Part shown: positions 17,390 to 26,113 of the stretch, one piece after another
Layout: every line of letters begins with the position of its first letter
How positions within the stretch are numbered: the first letter of the stretch is position 1
Assembly: GCF_022538055.1 (NCBI RefSeq)
Contig: NZ_JAKZAM010000004.1
Span: forward strand, 1 to 64,000
Origin: Cognataquiflexum nitidum
Lineage (GTDB): Bacteria; Bacteroidota; Bacteroidia; Cytophagales; Cyclobacteriaceae
Length of the DNA stretch: 64,000 nucleotides
Direction of reading: 5' to 3'
Position numbers and translations under genes: made by a program
The notes under the pieces: generated by a model
What the model saw: only the letters and a program-made list of their open reading frames with translations
Database searches by the model: none
Told to the model about the DNA's origin: nothing

Positions 17390-18773
17390 AGTATTGACTG
17401 TGCAAGGATTAACTGAACTTAGAAGAGAGTTTAGGGAATCAGGAGATAAACTTTTTTTAAGTAAATATATAAATGATGAATTTGATATTTCAAAACTGCA
17501 ATTGCTTGATGCTCCGGATTACCCAAGCATATCAGACAATGTCGTTGGTAAGTTTTATGAAGCTTTCAGCATTGATCCAAAAAATGAGTTCAAGCTAGCT
17601 AAGATATTACATGAAGGGCTACCGCTCAGTCGAGTCCAAGCTGCAAACAATTTATTTTGGGTTTATCTGAATCTTACACTTTTTTTTCAGTACATCAAAA
17701 AAAAGTGGATTAAACAAAAAGAAGATGTGCAAGAGCTTGTTGAGGCTGACATAGAGAAGTTTTTTCTTGCATTAGAACCATCTCAAAACAGCTTGATAAA
17801 ATCACCTGTAGCAGGCTTGTGGTGGGCAATAGAAATGACCAAAGATGAATCATTAATTGATCCTTATTTTTATTCCGAGATTTTTTTAAGTGAAAGGAAT
17901 CTTAGAAATAAAACGATTGGAGTTTATCAATTCACCAGAGATAAAAAAACGCTTTTTGCAACCCTTAATTTTTATAATACATACAAAGATGCCGAATATA
18001 ATGGGAATAGAATTGGTTCAGAAGCCATTGCACAGCAAATGAGTAAAACTCTTAATCAAATTGGGGGTCTTACAATGTTAAGTTTTTTAACCCAATCAGA
18101 AATCGAACAAAAACTAGAGGATAATAAAGACTTAATTATAGAGAGGGCTAGACAAGTTCAATTGAGAAAGGTTGATTCAAGAGAAAAAATGAAAATTGAA
18201 AGTTCACAAGAACAAATTATTTCACATTATTTTGGACTAAACAAAGAAACTAGGAAGTATCAAATCCTTGAAAAGTTTTCTGAGGCATGGGATTTCTGTG
18301 TAGGGTTTGATATCAATTCCGAAAACGAATATTTCATTCATGTTTATAAGGAGGGGAAGATTAAGCAAACATCATTTGAAAAGTTAAAGTCATATCAAAG
18401 TTCCAATAGATTAATAAGAAAGTCTGCATTAAGTAATGGTTCAAACTCGAAATTGACCTTAGTCGATTTTTTTGTGATAAAATCTCCGGTCTTAATAGCT
18501 TTGGTTTACACAATAAATGGGGAGAATTACGTCAAAGTAGTTGATCAAGATACTGAAATCTTAAGAAAAGACAATTCTGACTTATCACAAGAGGGTAGAA
18601 AAGTTATTTATGACGAAAATTTCATTGATTTGAAATCTTATTTAATACCATATTCATTTAAAGTTGATTTAACAAGATTGATACGAGGAGCTCAGGCAAA
18701 TGGGGTATCATTCTTAAAAAACAATTATAGGAAAGAGATCTCAATCATTAACAAATTTATTCCTAAGGAGTAG
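17382..18773 (+). CDS. DUF6339-like protein of the GHKL module, 463 aa
   Basis: The first about 210 residues carry a pattern I associate with DUF6339: PLSRVQAANNLFWVYLNLTL near residues 84-103, then LWWAIEMT and DPYFYSEIFLSERN. The latter half (about 240-463) is Lys/Ser-rich and unassigned, possibly beta-rich, and ends in a basic segment. No catalytic motif is evident. It overlaps the 255-aa gene by 8 nt and ends the operon. DUF6339 proteins have no established biochemical role that I can cite. The family call is moderate; the gene itself is secure. Confidence 0.72.
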   Translation: MSKVLTVQGLTELRREFRESGDKLFLSKYINDEFDISKLQLLDAPDYPSISDNVVGKFYEAFSIDPKNEFKLAKILHEGLPLSRVQAANNLFWVYLNLTLFFQYIKKKWIKQKEDVQELVEADIEKFFLALEPSQNSLIKSPVAGLWWAIEMTKDESLIDPYFYSEIFLSERNLRNKTIGVYQFTRDKKTLFATLNFYNTYKDAEYNGNRIGSEAIAQQMSKTLNQIGGLTMLSFLTQSEIEQKLEDNKDLIIERARQVQLRKVDSREKMKIESSQEQIISHYFGLNKETRKYQILEKFSEAWDFCVGFDINSENEYFIHVYKEGKIKQTSFEKLKSYQSSNRLIRKSALSNGSNSKLTLVDFFVIKSPVLIALVYTINGENYVKVVDQDTEILRKDNSDLSQEGRKVIYDENFIDLKSYLIPYSFKVDLTRLIRGAQANGVSFLKNNYRKEISIINKFIPKE

Positions 18774-18924
18774 GTGAAATCGATTCAAAAACCTTGTAGC
18801 ATAATTGTTTTAGTTAGATATCATTAACTCTTTGGTTAAAACCCTGTCAAAAAAGATTTTATAATAAATTTTCAATCTCTGTGTAATTATAGTCGGAACA
18901 TGATAAAAATTTGTTTTTAAAAAG

Positions 18925-19040
18925 CAGCCTTGCAAGATTGTAGCAGGTCTGATCATGAAAATGAGGAGTTGAAGCTTATGGAAATGTTTAGAAAATGAAT
19001 ACTTTAGGTATTGAAGGTGATATTGGAATCGTAGCTTTAT
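18925..19040 (+). pseudogene. gene remnant, family unknown (right copy)
   Basis: The frame reads LQDCSRSDHENEELKLMEMF and then RK before a stop, and the following bases contain ATTGAAGGTGATATTGGA. This parallels the remnant at 14239-14345 (HALWYDPENDVIRRIGMFKE, then ATTTAAGGTGATATTGGA). Both copies are broken. The rest of the 276-nt gap between 18773 and 19050 shows no gene. Confidence 0.38.
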
Positions 19041-19049
19041 TCTTATGTA

Positions 19050-20201
19050 ATGAAGAAAAAGAAGTTTAAAATATGGTTGAGTTCCACGGATTTATCTGAC
19101 CGAGATTTTGGCCAGATCATCTCTATATTACCTTCCTATGAAGTCATTTTTAATCTACAGCTCATCAAAGATGCAGGTTCTAGTTTTAGTTTGGAAGATC
19201 ATCTAAAAAAACTTGAAGAATGCCAGTTGTTTTTGGGTTTGATTAACCCAAAAATGAGTGAGAATATCTCTGGTGTGGAAAATATACCGCTGAGAGAAAT
19301 TGAGCGTGCAAGGGAATTAGAAATCCCTTATTGGTATGTAGTGCATCGAGATGTCACTTTCACCAGGCATTTGCTGAATGATTTGGTTTTGAAGGGAGGA
19401 GTAGTACAATCAACTAACAAGAATGTTTTTGATATCCGAACGATTGATATTTATGATGAAATAAGAAGTAAAAGTATTGGAAAAGAGAATCATCAAAAGT
19501 TGACAGATTTTTTCCGGCTTTCAACTTTTTTGGATGAAATAAATAAGAGTCTATTAGATGGTAAAAAGTCAAAAAAAGTTCAGAAATTGATGCTGGCCTC
19601 AACAGTGTATGGTTTTGAAGATCAACTCTCGAAAATTATCATGGACCTTGGGCAGCATAATTTTGACATTCTGAATTCTTTTTATGGAAGTCTTAAAGTT
19701 AACCCTAAGCTTTCTAATTTAGAGAATTGTGTTAATTCTGTCAAGGAAGCTGATATATTTCTTGGAATTGTTCGATCTTATTATGGGACAGGAAATATCA
19801 GAAATAAGGATGCTGTTGATGTAGAGGATAAGAATATCACTTTTGAAGAAATCAGAAAAGCCATAGATCTTGAAAAACAACGGTGGTTTTATGTGCATCG
19901 GGATGTTGATTTTTGTTGGAAAGTCCTAGAGCACATTGAAGTGAAGGCAACCTTTGAAGAAAAGCAGAAAGGAAAAACCACAAATAAAAATACACTTAGA
20001 CCCAATGCTTTCATCTATCCAAAAACAATTGAGCTTTACAATTTTGTGATAAAAGATCATGAAACTAATGTAGCATTGAGAAATGGTAATTGGGCACAAG
20101 AGTTTCTGGTAATGTCGGAAGCTCTAAGGTATATACAAACTCAATTAAAAGACTTGGAATTTATTGAATCACTTACAAACGGTGGGAGAAATGGAAGATA
20201 G
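19050..20201 (+). CDS. tandem DUF4062-domain protein, 383 aa
   Basis: Two related units lie in tandem. The first (about residues 5-115) has KIWLSSTDL, CQLFLGLI, an arginine/glutamate helix and WYVVHRDVTF. The second (about 175-300) has KLMLASTVYGFEDQ, CVNSVKEADIFLGIVRSYYG, NITFEEIRKAI and WFYVHRDVDF. This pattern matches DUF4062, a domain with a Rossmann/TIR-like predicted fold found at the N-termini of bacterial and animal signalling proteins. The last 11 nt overlap the following AlbA_2-type gene, a pairing I have seen repeatedly for this family. It is likely the sensor half of a two-gene system; that role is inferred. Confidence 0.72.
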   Translation: MKKKKFKIWLSSTDLSDRDFGQIISILPSYEVIFNLQLIKDAGSSFSLEDHLKKLEECQLFLGLINPKMSENISGVENIPLREIERARELEIPYWYVVHRDVTFTRHLLNDLVLKGGVVQSTNKNVFDIRTIDIYDEIRSKSIGKENHQKLTDFFRLSTFLDEINKSLLDGKKSKKVQKLMLASTVYGFEDQLSKIIMDLGQHNFDILNSFYGSLKVNPKLSNLENCVNSVKEADIFLGIVRSYYGTGNIRNKDAVDVEDKNITFEEIRKAIDLEKQRWFYVHRDVDFCWKVLEHIEVKATFEEKQKGKTTNKNTLRPNAFIYPKTIELYNFVIKDHETNVALRNGNWAQEFLVMSEALRYIQTQLKDLEFIESLTNGGRNGR

Positions 20202-21669
20202 TTTTATAATAAAGAATCTATTGGAGCAACCTGAGGGGCAGCGACTTGAATTAAAGGCAGCTATCGATTACGATTCAATCGCTAAAGTAATCACTTCGTT
20301 TATTAATACAAGAGGGGGCGATCTGATAATTGGAGTCAATGAAGACAAGTCAGTTTCTGATATAGAAATTGATGACACTACCAAAAATAGAATAAATAAA
20401 TTCTTAATTAAAGAGATCAAGCCAATTGCTCCCATTTTCGTGAATATTTTTCCTTACAAGAAAAAGAATGTGCTGTTAATCTCCGTTTGGGAGGGTTCTA
20501 ACAAGCCGTATCATTTTAATAATACAATTTATGTAAGGCAGGGTTCTCAAACACGAACAAGCTCAGGGAAATCAATTTCTGCACTCTTGGACCAACAGGT
20601 CGAATCAGAGCAGAGATGGGAGCGGCAGGCCGTATTGGGAGCTAGCCTTGATGATTTAGATTTGAGTGAAATTGAAAATTCAATCAAGGCTTACAAAAAT
20701 TATAGTTCCAATGATAATTTCACTTCTCCAGAACAATTTTTGATAAGCCGTGGCTTAATTGTCAATGGCAATATTACCAACGCTTGTATGGTATTGTTTG
20801 GCAAAAATCCTACCCAATTTATTCCGCAATCAATTATCAAATTAGTGGTTCATCCTGGTTCAAAATCTGGTGATAGCTTTAAGGAGAATAAAATTTATAA
20901 AAGCAACCTATTCAAAAATGTAAGGGAGATTTTATCGGATTTAGAAACCCATATTGGTAAAGAAAATGTAATTGGAGGTGCTCTTAGGAAAGAAAAAAAG
21001 CTGTACCCTGAAAAAGCATTAAGAGAAGGTTTGTTGAATGCAATTGTACACAGAGAGTATGGTGCTAGCCAATCTTTTTTAGCCATAGAGTTATTTTCAG
21101 ACAGATTGGTTATAAGCAACTATGGAGGGCTTCAAAATAATATGACTGTCAGTGATTTAAAATCAGATCACAATTCCATACTTCGAAACCCTGAAATTGC
21201 ACAAATGTGTTTTTATAACCGCTTAATCGAAATGCTGGGAACGGGGACACTCCGTATGATTAGAAATTGCAAAGAGGAAGGTTTCAAGATTCCTAGATGG
21301 AAGAATACGAACAACATTTTAGAGTTGACTTTTCCGGATGTTAAACATCAATATGAGGGAATAACTGAGGGAATAACTGAGGGAATAACTGAGGTTATTG
21401 ATGAGGTTATTGATGAGGGAATAAGTGAGGGATTAATCGAGGGAATAACCGAGGGAGTAAAGGAATCAATGATTCAAATAGTTTCATTGATTTTGACTGA
21501 AAAAAGCCTTAGAGCTTCTGAAATCGCTGAGAAGCTGGACAAGTCTTATAAAACATTAGAACGTCATATTTCACTGCTAAAACAGCTTGGAGTTATTGAG
21601 TATATAGGTTCAAAGAGAGCCGGAGGTTACAAAGTATCAGAGACATTTTTGACAAAAATAGGTGGGTAG
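20191..21669 (+). CDS. AlbA_2/Schlafen-type ATP-binding protein with EG repeats, 492 aa
   Basis: The N-terminal AlbA_2 (Schlafen-like) domain covers about residues 8-110: EGQRLELKAAIDYDSIAKVI, NTRGGDLIIGV and YVRQGSQTR. A GHKL-like ATP-binding part follows (ALREGLLNAIVHREYG, MLGTGTLRM), then about 35 residues of EGITEG/EVIDEG repeats, and a C-terminal winged helix (SYKTLERHISLLKQLGVIEY). ATG 20191, preceded by GGGAG, overlaps the DUF4062 gene by 11 nt. Proteins of this design are often called putative transcriptional regulators; several Schlafen-like relatives act on RNA. It is probably the effector or regulator partner of the DUF4062 protein. Confidence 0.8.
   Translation: MEDSFIIKNLLEQPEGQRLELKAAIDYDSIAKVITSFINTRGGDLIIGVNEDKSVSDIEIDDTTKNRINKFLIKEIKPIAPIFVNIFPYKKKNVLLISVWEGSNKPYHFNNTIYVRQGSQTRTSSGKSISALLDQQVESEQRWERQAVLGASLDDLDLSEIENSIKAYKNYSSNDNFTSPEQFLISRGLIVNGNITNACMVLFGKNPTQFIPQSIIKLVVHPGSKSGDSFKENKIYKSNLFKNVREILSDLETHIGKENVIGGALRKEKKLYPEKALREGLLNAIVHREYGASQSFLAIELFSDRLVISNYGGLQNNMTVSDLKSDHNSILRNPEIAQMCFYNRLIEMLGTGTLRMIRNCKEEGFKIPRWKNTNNILELTFPDVKHQYEGITEGITEGITEVIDEVIDEGISEGLIEGITEGVKESMIQIVSLILTEKSLRASEIAEKLDKSYKTLERHISLLKQLGVIEYIGSKRAGGYKVSETFLTKIGG
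21355..21462 (+). repeat. in-frame 12-bp coding repeats (EGITEG linker)
   Basis: Units of GAGGGAATAACT occur three times in exact tandem from 21355. They are followed by two GAGGTTATTGAT units and four decayed units, nine 12-bp units in all. Each unit encodes EGIT, EVID or a variant. Because the unit is a multiple of three, copy-number change would lengthen the linker without shifting frame. A related array lies in the next gene at 22579-22636. Confidence 0.85.
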
Positions 21670-22819
21670 AATCTACAGAAAAATAGAAGCTATCCAGGAT
21701 ATCTTTACCCATCTTAATCTGATCGAGGTGGATAGGGTCACCCATGCTGCGCTGTTACTGTTTGGCAAAGCTCCTCAGCGGTTTTTTATCAGCTCCGAAG
21801 TTCGCTGTGCCCATTTTCATGGAACCATTGTCGAGAAACCGATTCCTTCTTACAAGGTGTTCAAAGGAGATGTCTTTGAATTGGTCGATCAGGCTGAGGA
21901 TTTTGTACTGTCCAAACTGGATTATTCCATAGGGACTCGAACGGAAGGTGCTTCCATTCCCGGGAAGTATGAGATTCCGAGAGAGACCATCTTGGAAGCC
22001 ATTGTCAATGCCATTGCCCATCGGGATTATACCGAGAATGGGAGCGTGCAGGTAATGGTCTTCAAGGACCGGATAGAAGTACTCAATCCTGGTACCTTGC
22101 CGCTAGGATGGTCACCTGAAAAGCTGAAGCGACCCCATGCTTCTGTGCCATTCAATCCGCTATTGGCCGAACCGATGTATCTGAAAGGATACATCGAGCG
22201 ATTGGGAACCGGGACTGCAGATATGGTAAGAATTGCAAAAGAGAATAAGTTGCAGGAGCCGGTCTTTGAGCAATTGGAGGATTTCAAAACCATCCTCTAC
22301 CGACCAAGTACCGACCAAGCTCTTCGGGACTATTTGCATCTTTCTGTTGAAATTAAAAATCTGCTGAAGGTATTCGAAGGAGAAATGAGTAGGCAAGATA
22401 TCCAAGCAATCCTTGGATTGAAACATGCTGGTAATTTCCGCGAAAACTACTTAGAACCCGCATTTGAGGATGCTTTGATTCTCATGAAGTATCCGGAAAA
22501 TCCCAACCATCCCAGTCAAAAATACAGCTTGTCTAATAAGGGGCATCTGTATCGGCAACAGCTAGTAGAAGGACTGCATGAGGGAGTAAGTGAGGGAGTA
22601 AAGGTGATTATTGAGGGAGTAAATGAGGGAGTAAAAGCAGAGTTGGAGTTCCTTTACCTTACGATTTCAGAAAGTCCCGGTAAGAAAGCCAATGAATTGA
22701 AAGTACAAATCGATAAGAGCAAAGCGACCACCGAGCGACACCTTAAATTATTAAAAGAACTGGGTTTGATAGAGTATAGAGGAGCTCCAAAGACAGGCGG
22801 GTATTTTGTGAAGGATTGA
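21662..22819 (+). CDS. N-terminally truncated ATP-binding regulator, 385 aa
   Basis: This protein lacks the AlbA_2 domain and starts in the middle region (THAALLLFGKAPQRFF near residues 26-41). It keeps the ATP-binding part (ETILEAIVNAIAHRDYTENG, ERLGTGTADM), EGVSEGV repeats and the terminal winged helix (SKATTERHLKLLKELGLIEY). An in-frame TAG lies immediately before GTG 21662, which overlaps the stop of the previous gene by 8 nt. Either translation is coupled, or this is the 3' part of a gene whose start was lost when it fused behind its paralogue. Base composition is less AT-rich than in the preceding gene, suggesting a different origin. Confidence 0.65.
   Translation: MGRIYRKIEAIQDIFTHLNLIEVDRVTHAALLLFGKAPQRFFISSEVRCAHFHGTIVEKPIPSYKVFKGDVFELVDQAEDFVLSKLDYSIGTRTEGASIPGKYEIPRETILEAIVNAIAHRDYTENGSVQVMVFKDRIEVLNPGTLPLGWSPEKLKRPHASVPFNPLLAEPMYLKGYIERLGTGTADMVRIAKENKLQEPVFEQLEDFKTILYRPSTDQALRDYLHLSVEIKNLLKVFEGEMSRQDIQAILGLKHAGNFRENYLEPAFEDALILMKYPENPNHPSQKYSLSNKGHLYRQQLVEGLHEGVSEGVKVIIEGVNEGVKAELEFLYLTISESPGKKANELKVQIDKSKATTERHLKLLKELGLIEYRGAPKTGGYFVKD
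22579..22636 (+). repeat. in-frame EGV coding repeats
   Basis: GAGGGAGTAA words recur at about 22579, 22591, 22612 and 22627, encoding EGVSEGVKVIIEGVNEGV. They are similar to, but not identical with, the array in the upstream paralogue. Confidence 0.8.
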
Positions 22820-22886
22820 TGTTTTTTGAAAGTCTGAACGGAAGAGGGAGTTCTAGTAATAACTGGAAGTGTCCTTTGGGCTAAAA

Positions 22887-22934
22887 TGCAAGCTTGCAAA
22901 TGACTGATTGGTATTAAAAGATTAAAGATATTTG
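22887..22934 (+). promoter_or_regulatory. palindrome TGCAAGCTTGCA plus -7-like box upstream of Z1 gene
   Basis: The palindrome at 22887-22898 is followed after 28 nt by GATATTTG (22927-22934), one mismatch from TAnnTTTG. Unlike the other sites, no start codon lies 21-28 nt downstream; the next gene is Z1 at 23063, giving a leader of over 120 nt. It may drive Z1, or it may be left over from a deleted small gene. Confidence 0.45.
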
Positions 22935-23062
22935 TAGCCTCAGTTTGATTCAAACTTGGGTTTGAATTTTCTTTTGAAGTTTATCCAAAGATGGGGATAG
23001 AGAAAGAATAAGCTACTGATTTAAGAGGCAGCCGAAAAATTACTAAAAAAAAATAAAGCATT

Positions 23063-25546
23063 ATGGAAGAGGATTTCTTGGGCTTGGAACAGTCCATTTA
23101 CGATGAAATGAAGCAAGTACGTGAAGATGACGAGCTTCTTCAAAGGTGTGTCAATGAATCTGTTGATGCCCTATTAAACCAAACTCCGGCACCGGGTCAG
23201 ATGAACAAGCCCATCTGTCTATTGGGGAAGATTCAGTCCGGGAAGACAAGGGCATTTATAGGAGTAATGGCCAAAGCATTTGACATGGGGGTAAATACGA
23301 TTATCGTCTTGACCAAAAATTCCACAATCCTGGGTAAACAAACTACTAGGAGAATTGCCAATGAGTTTCATCAATTGGAGTCCGGAAGGTCAATTTTGGT
23401 TGAATACATCACTGAGATCGATGATCAGGTGATTTTGGGAGAGGCCCAGCTTCTCCAAAAGAGGGTAATAGTGGGGATTAAGCACTATACTAACATTCAA
23501 AAAATCATCAACTATGCTATTCATACCAACCCTGGAATTGCAGCACAAAAGGTACTCATTATTGATGACGAAGCAGATGTAAGTGCAGTGGGCTATCGCA
23601 GAGTGATAGAAAACGTCCCATTCGAAGGTCTTCCTGAAGAAGAGCAAAATGAGATAATTGCACGTTTGGAAGGTGGGGAGGTGCCGGCTGCTGTCCGAAA
23701 AGAACGGAAAGAACTATTGATGGTCGCTGAAAAAATTAATCAATTACGATTGGGAATTCCCGATCATAGCTATTTTCAAGTGACTGCTACACCCGCCTCT
23801 ATTTTTTTGCAGCCAGAGACCATCCTAATCCAGCAGTACAATAATGACTATACGATTGAGAACAGTGCGAAGGCTCCCTTGCTATCTGATAAAACTGTGA
23901 TTTTACCCATTCACCCAAATTATGTTGGGGGAGAATATTTCTTTGGACAATCCTCCGACTCTCACAGTATGGCCCAGTTTGCTTACAGAAATGTGACCAA
24001 GGAGGAGTTGAGGATTATGGGGAGAAGGGATCAGCGACATATCAACAATATTTTCAGAAGTGAAAATTTTCAATCCTTAACCGAATTTGTAGATAACCTG
24101 GTATTGGCGATTGCCTCCTACACTGCCTGCATTGTGGTTGCAAATGATAACTATGCGGCACACTTTCGAATAGATCCTATCAGGGTTTTGAATGCGATCA
24201 AAAATACCCTCGGTGGGTTTTGTGCCATGATTCATACCTCAACTCAGATTGAAATTCATGAATATCAAACCGAATTGGTAGAAAGTTATATTGCCATTTG
24301 TAAAAATGTTATCACGAATAATCCTGATAATCTGAAGGAAAGGCTGAAAAGTAGAATCCAGAATTACTTTAATCATTCTATTTTGCCTTCATTTGAAATC
24401 TTTAAGCAGAAAGAGGAATGGGCTACCTCGCTGATAAAAAATCTTGATCGGGTTAAATTTGATTTTATTTTTCAGTGCTTTGGAGAGGTCCTTAAGTCTG
24501 ACCATGTACGGGTATTCAAAATCAACTCTGATGCACAAATTGAAGCTAGGGTAGATCCAGGATCGGGCGAGCTCAGGAGAGAAGTATTGGCCAATATTTA
24601 CATTGGAGGACAATCCTTGGATAGAGGAATCACCATTCAGGGTCTTCTTGGATTTTTTTATGGGAGAGAGCCCAAGATTGCTCAGTTGGATACTACGCTA
24701 CAGCATGCACGACTGTATGGAGCCAGACCTGTCGAAGATTTGGTGTTTACCCGATTGTACTGTACTGATACAGTCCAAAATCGATTGACCGAAATCACAG
24801 AAATCGATGAGGTGCTTCGACAATCCATCATTAACAATGATGGTGATAATAGATTTGCAGCTATAGAATTGGGAGCCAATGGACAAGTAAGACCCACCAA
24901 TCCTGATCGGATTATGATTTCTGATTGTATCAATTTGAAATCTCATAAGCGGTTCTTGCCGGTGTCATTCAATACCCGTGAAGGAAATGCCTGTGAAAGA
25001 CCCATGCAAAAGATCGATGAGGTGATTTTGGCGCAAGTCAACCGTATTCCGGGCTACGAAAACCATGATGCCTTTTTCATTACTTGGTCTGAATTTGAAC
25101 GGATATTCAAGGCCTTCATGGACGGAATGATGGATCTAGACCGCTGGGAAGTGAAACCTTTAGATAGACATTGGGACTTAGATCAATTAAAGACTTTTTA
25201 TTCCATTATTCGGAGTTCTTATTTCCGGGGGGATGATCGGATCATTCTTTTGGTTAAGAGAAACAGGACTATTCGTAGAATAAAAATAGATGGTCGATAT
25301 CAGGACTCCCCTGAAACCTCGCAATCTGATACTAGACAGATGAAGGAAATCATGCAAAGATTCAATCTTCCCGGGCTGTTCTTATTTGAGCAGGAGGGTC
25401 AGATCGACGAGCAGGAAGGAATAAACTATGGCTGGAAGGGTCAGCGGTTTTATTGGCCCTTGTTGATGCTTCCAAACCTACAGCGAAATATTTTGATCAG
25501 TTTGGATGCTATCAAAAAGGGAAGAGTACTGGAAGAGGTGAATTGA
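23063..25546 (+). CDS. Z1-domain superfamily 2 helicase-like protein, 827 aa
   Basis: The N-terminal ATPase part has a Walker A-like GKIQSGKT (about residues 55-62) and a Walker B-like VLIIDDEAD (about 164-172). The Z1 domain core lies near residues 512-570: IGGQSLDRGITIQGLLGFFY, then QHARLYGAR, the counterpart of the family's QMGRWFGYR-type motif. Z1 proteins are helicase-related and are established partners of GHKL/MutL-like ATPases, methyltransferases and PD-(D/E)XK nucleases in restriction clusters and in Mza-type defence. Here the only full-length GHKL clamp-type ATPase is 6.4 kb upstream, separated by the DUF4062/AlbA_2 genes. Start ATG 23063 has an A-rich Bacteroidota-like leader. Confidence 0.85.
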   Translation: MEEDFLGLEQSIYDEMKQVREDDELLQRCVNESVDALLNQTPAPGQMNKPICLLGKIQSGKTRAFIGVMAKAFDMGVNTIIVLTKNSTILGKQTTRRIANEFHQLESGRSILVEYITEIDDQVILGEAQLLQKRVIVGIKHYTNIQKIINYAIHTNPGIAAQKVLIIDDEADVSAVGYRRVIENVPFEGLPEEEQNEIIARLEGGEVPAAVRKERKELLMVAEKINQLRLGIPDHSYFQVTATPASIFLQPETILIQQYNNDYTIENSAKAPLLSDKTVILPIHPNYVGGEYFFGQSSDSHSMAQFAYRNVTKEELRIMGRRDQRHINNIFRSENFQSLTEFVDNLVLAIASYTACIVVANDNYAAHFRIDPIRVLNAIKNTLGGFCAMIHTSTQIEIHEYQTELVESYIAICKNVITNNPDNLKERLKSRIQNYFNHSILPSFEIFKQKEEWATSLIKNLDRVKFDFIFQCFGEVLKSDHVRVFKINSDAQIEARVDPGSGELRREVLANIYIGGQSLDRGITIQGLLGFFYGREPKIAQLDTTLQHARLYGARPVEDLVFTRLYCTDTVQNRLTEITEIDEVLRQSIINNDGDNRFAAIELGANGQVRPTNPDRIMISDCINLKSHKRFLPVSFNTREGNACERPMQKIDEVILAQVNRIPGYENHDAFFITWSEFERIFKAFMDGMMDLDRWEVKPLDRHWDLDQLKTFYSIIRSSYFRGDDRIILLVKRNRTIRRIKIDGRYQDSPETSQSDTRQMKEIMQRFNLPGLFLFEQEGQIDEQEGINYGWKGQRFYWPLLMLPNLQRNILISLDAIKKGRVLEEVN

Positions 25547-25658
25547 TTTTCTGAAGTGTGTAAGGCTCTTATGTATGAAGTTTCAATTGAGATTAAATCC
25601 TGTACAAACTCTAATTTCTAAAAATTGAGTAGAATTTACTAAATCTGAAAAAATTATC

Positions 25659-25979
25659 TTGGGTTACTACGATCTTTTACCTGAATTGGAGCATGAGCAC
25701 GGGGAAATCTTCAAGCCCGGACTTGAGTCTATAATGCTTTATCATAGTGATGAGAAAGTTTGGATTACATTGGTGTTTTCTCCTGATTCGGGTATAAAGT
25801 CGGAAGAGATTGACTTGGCTTTTGTTAATAGTGCAAATGAAATGATGTTTAAAGTTGCCTTTGATTTGGAGGCAAATGCCAGGCAGTTTTTGAATTTGGA
25901 TAAGATAAGCTTGTTAATGGTGCTCTCTGAAGTGATTACGGAGGAGGGGTCGGATATATTATTGAAAGATGAGCAATAG
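25659..25979 (+). CDS. small acidic hypothetical protein, 106 aa
   Basis: The frame is open from 25629. The first usable start seems to be TTG 25659, and no ATG precedes the body, so this may be the 3' part of a decayed gene. The product is acidic and alpha/beta in character (KVWITLVFSPDSG, LDKISLLMVLSEVI). No family is recognised. It lies between Z1 and a retropepsin-like pseudogene, in a stretch with several signs of decay. Confidence 0.4.
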   Translation: MGYYDLLPELEHEHGEIFKPGLESIMLYHSDEKVWITLVFSPDSGIKSEEIDLAFVNSANEMMFKVAFDLEANARQFLNLDKISLLMVLSEVITEEGSDILLKDEQ

Positions 25980-26113
25980 TTTCAATCTATGGTTTGTATC
26001 CTTCTGTTCAGTTTGCTTCTATAAACTTGGCCGAAAGCTGAAGTATTTACAATAAGTTCATAAAGTCAACTTATTTTTGATCTTATCGCCCACAAATTAG
26101 ACCCTCAAAAGCA

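Noticed and set aside
21355..21462. Short regular repeats as a CRISPR array
   Set aside because: The units are 12 bp, contiguous and in frame inside a coding sequence, with no spacers and no cas genes.
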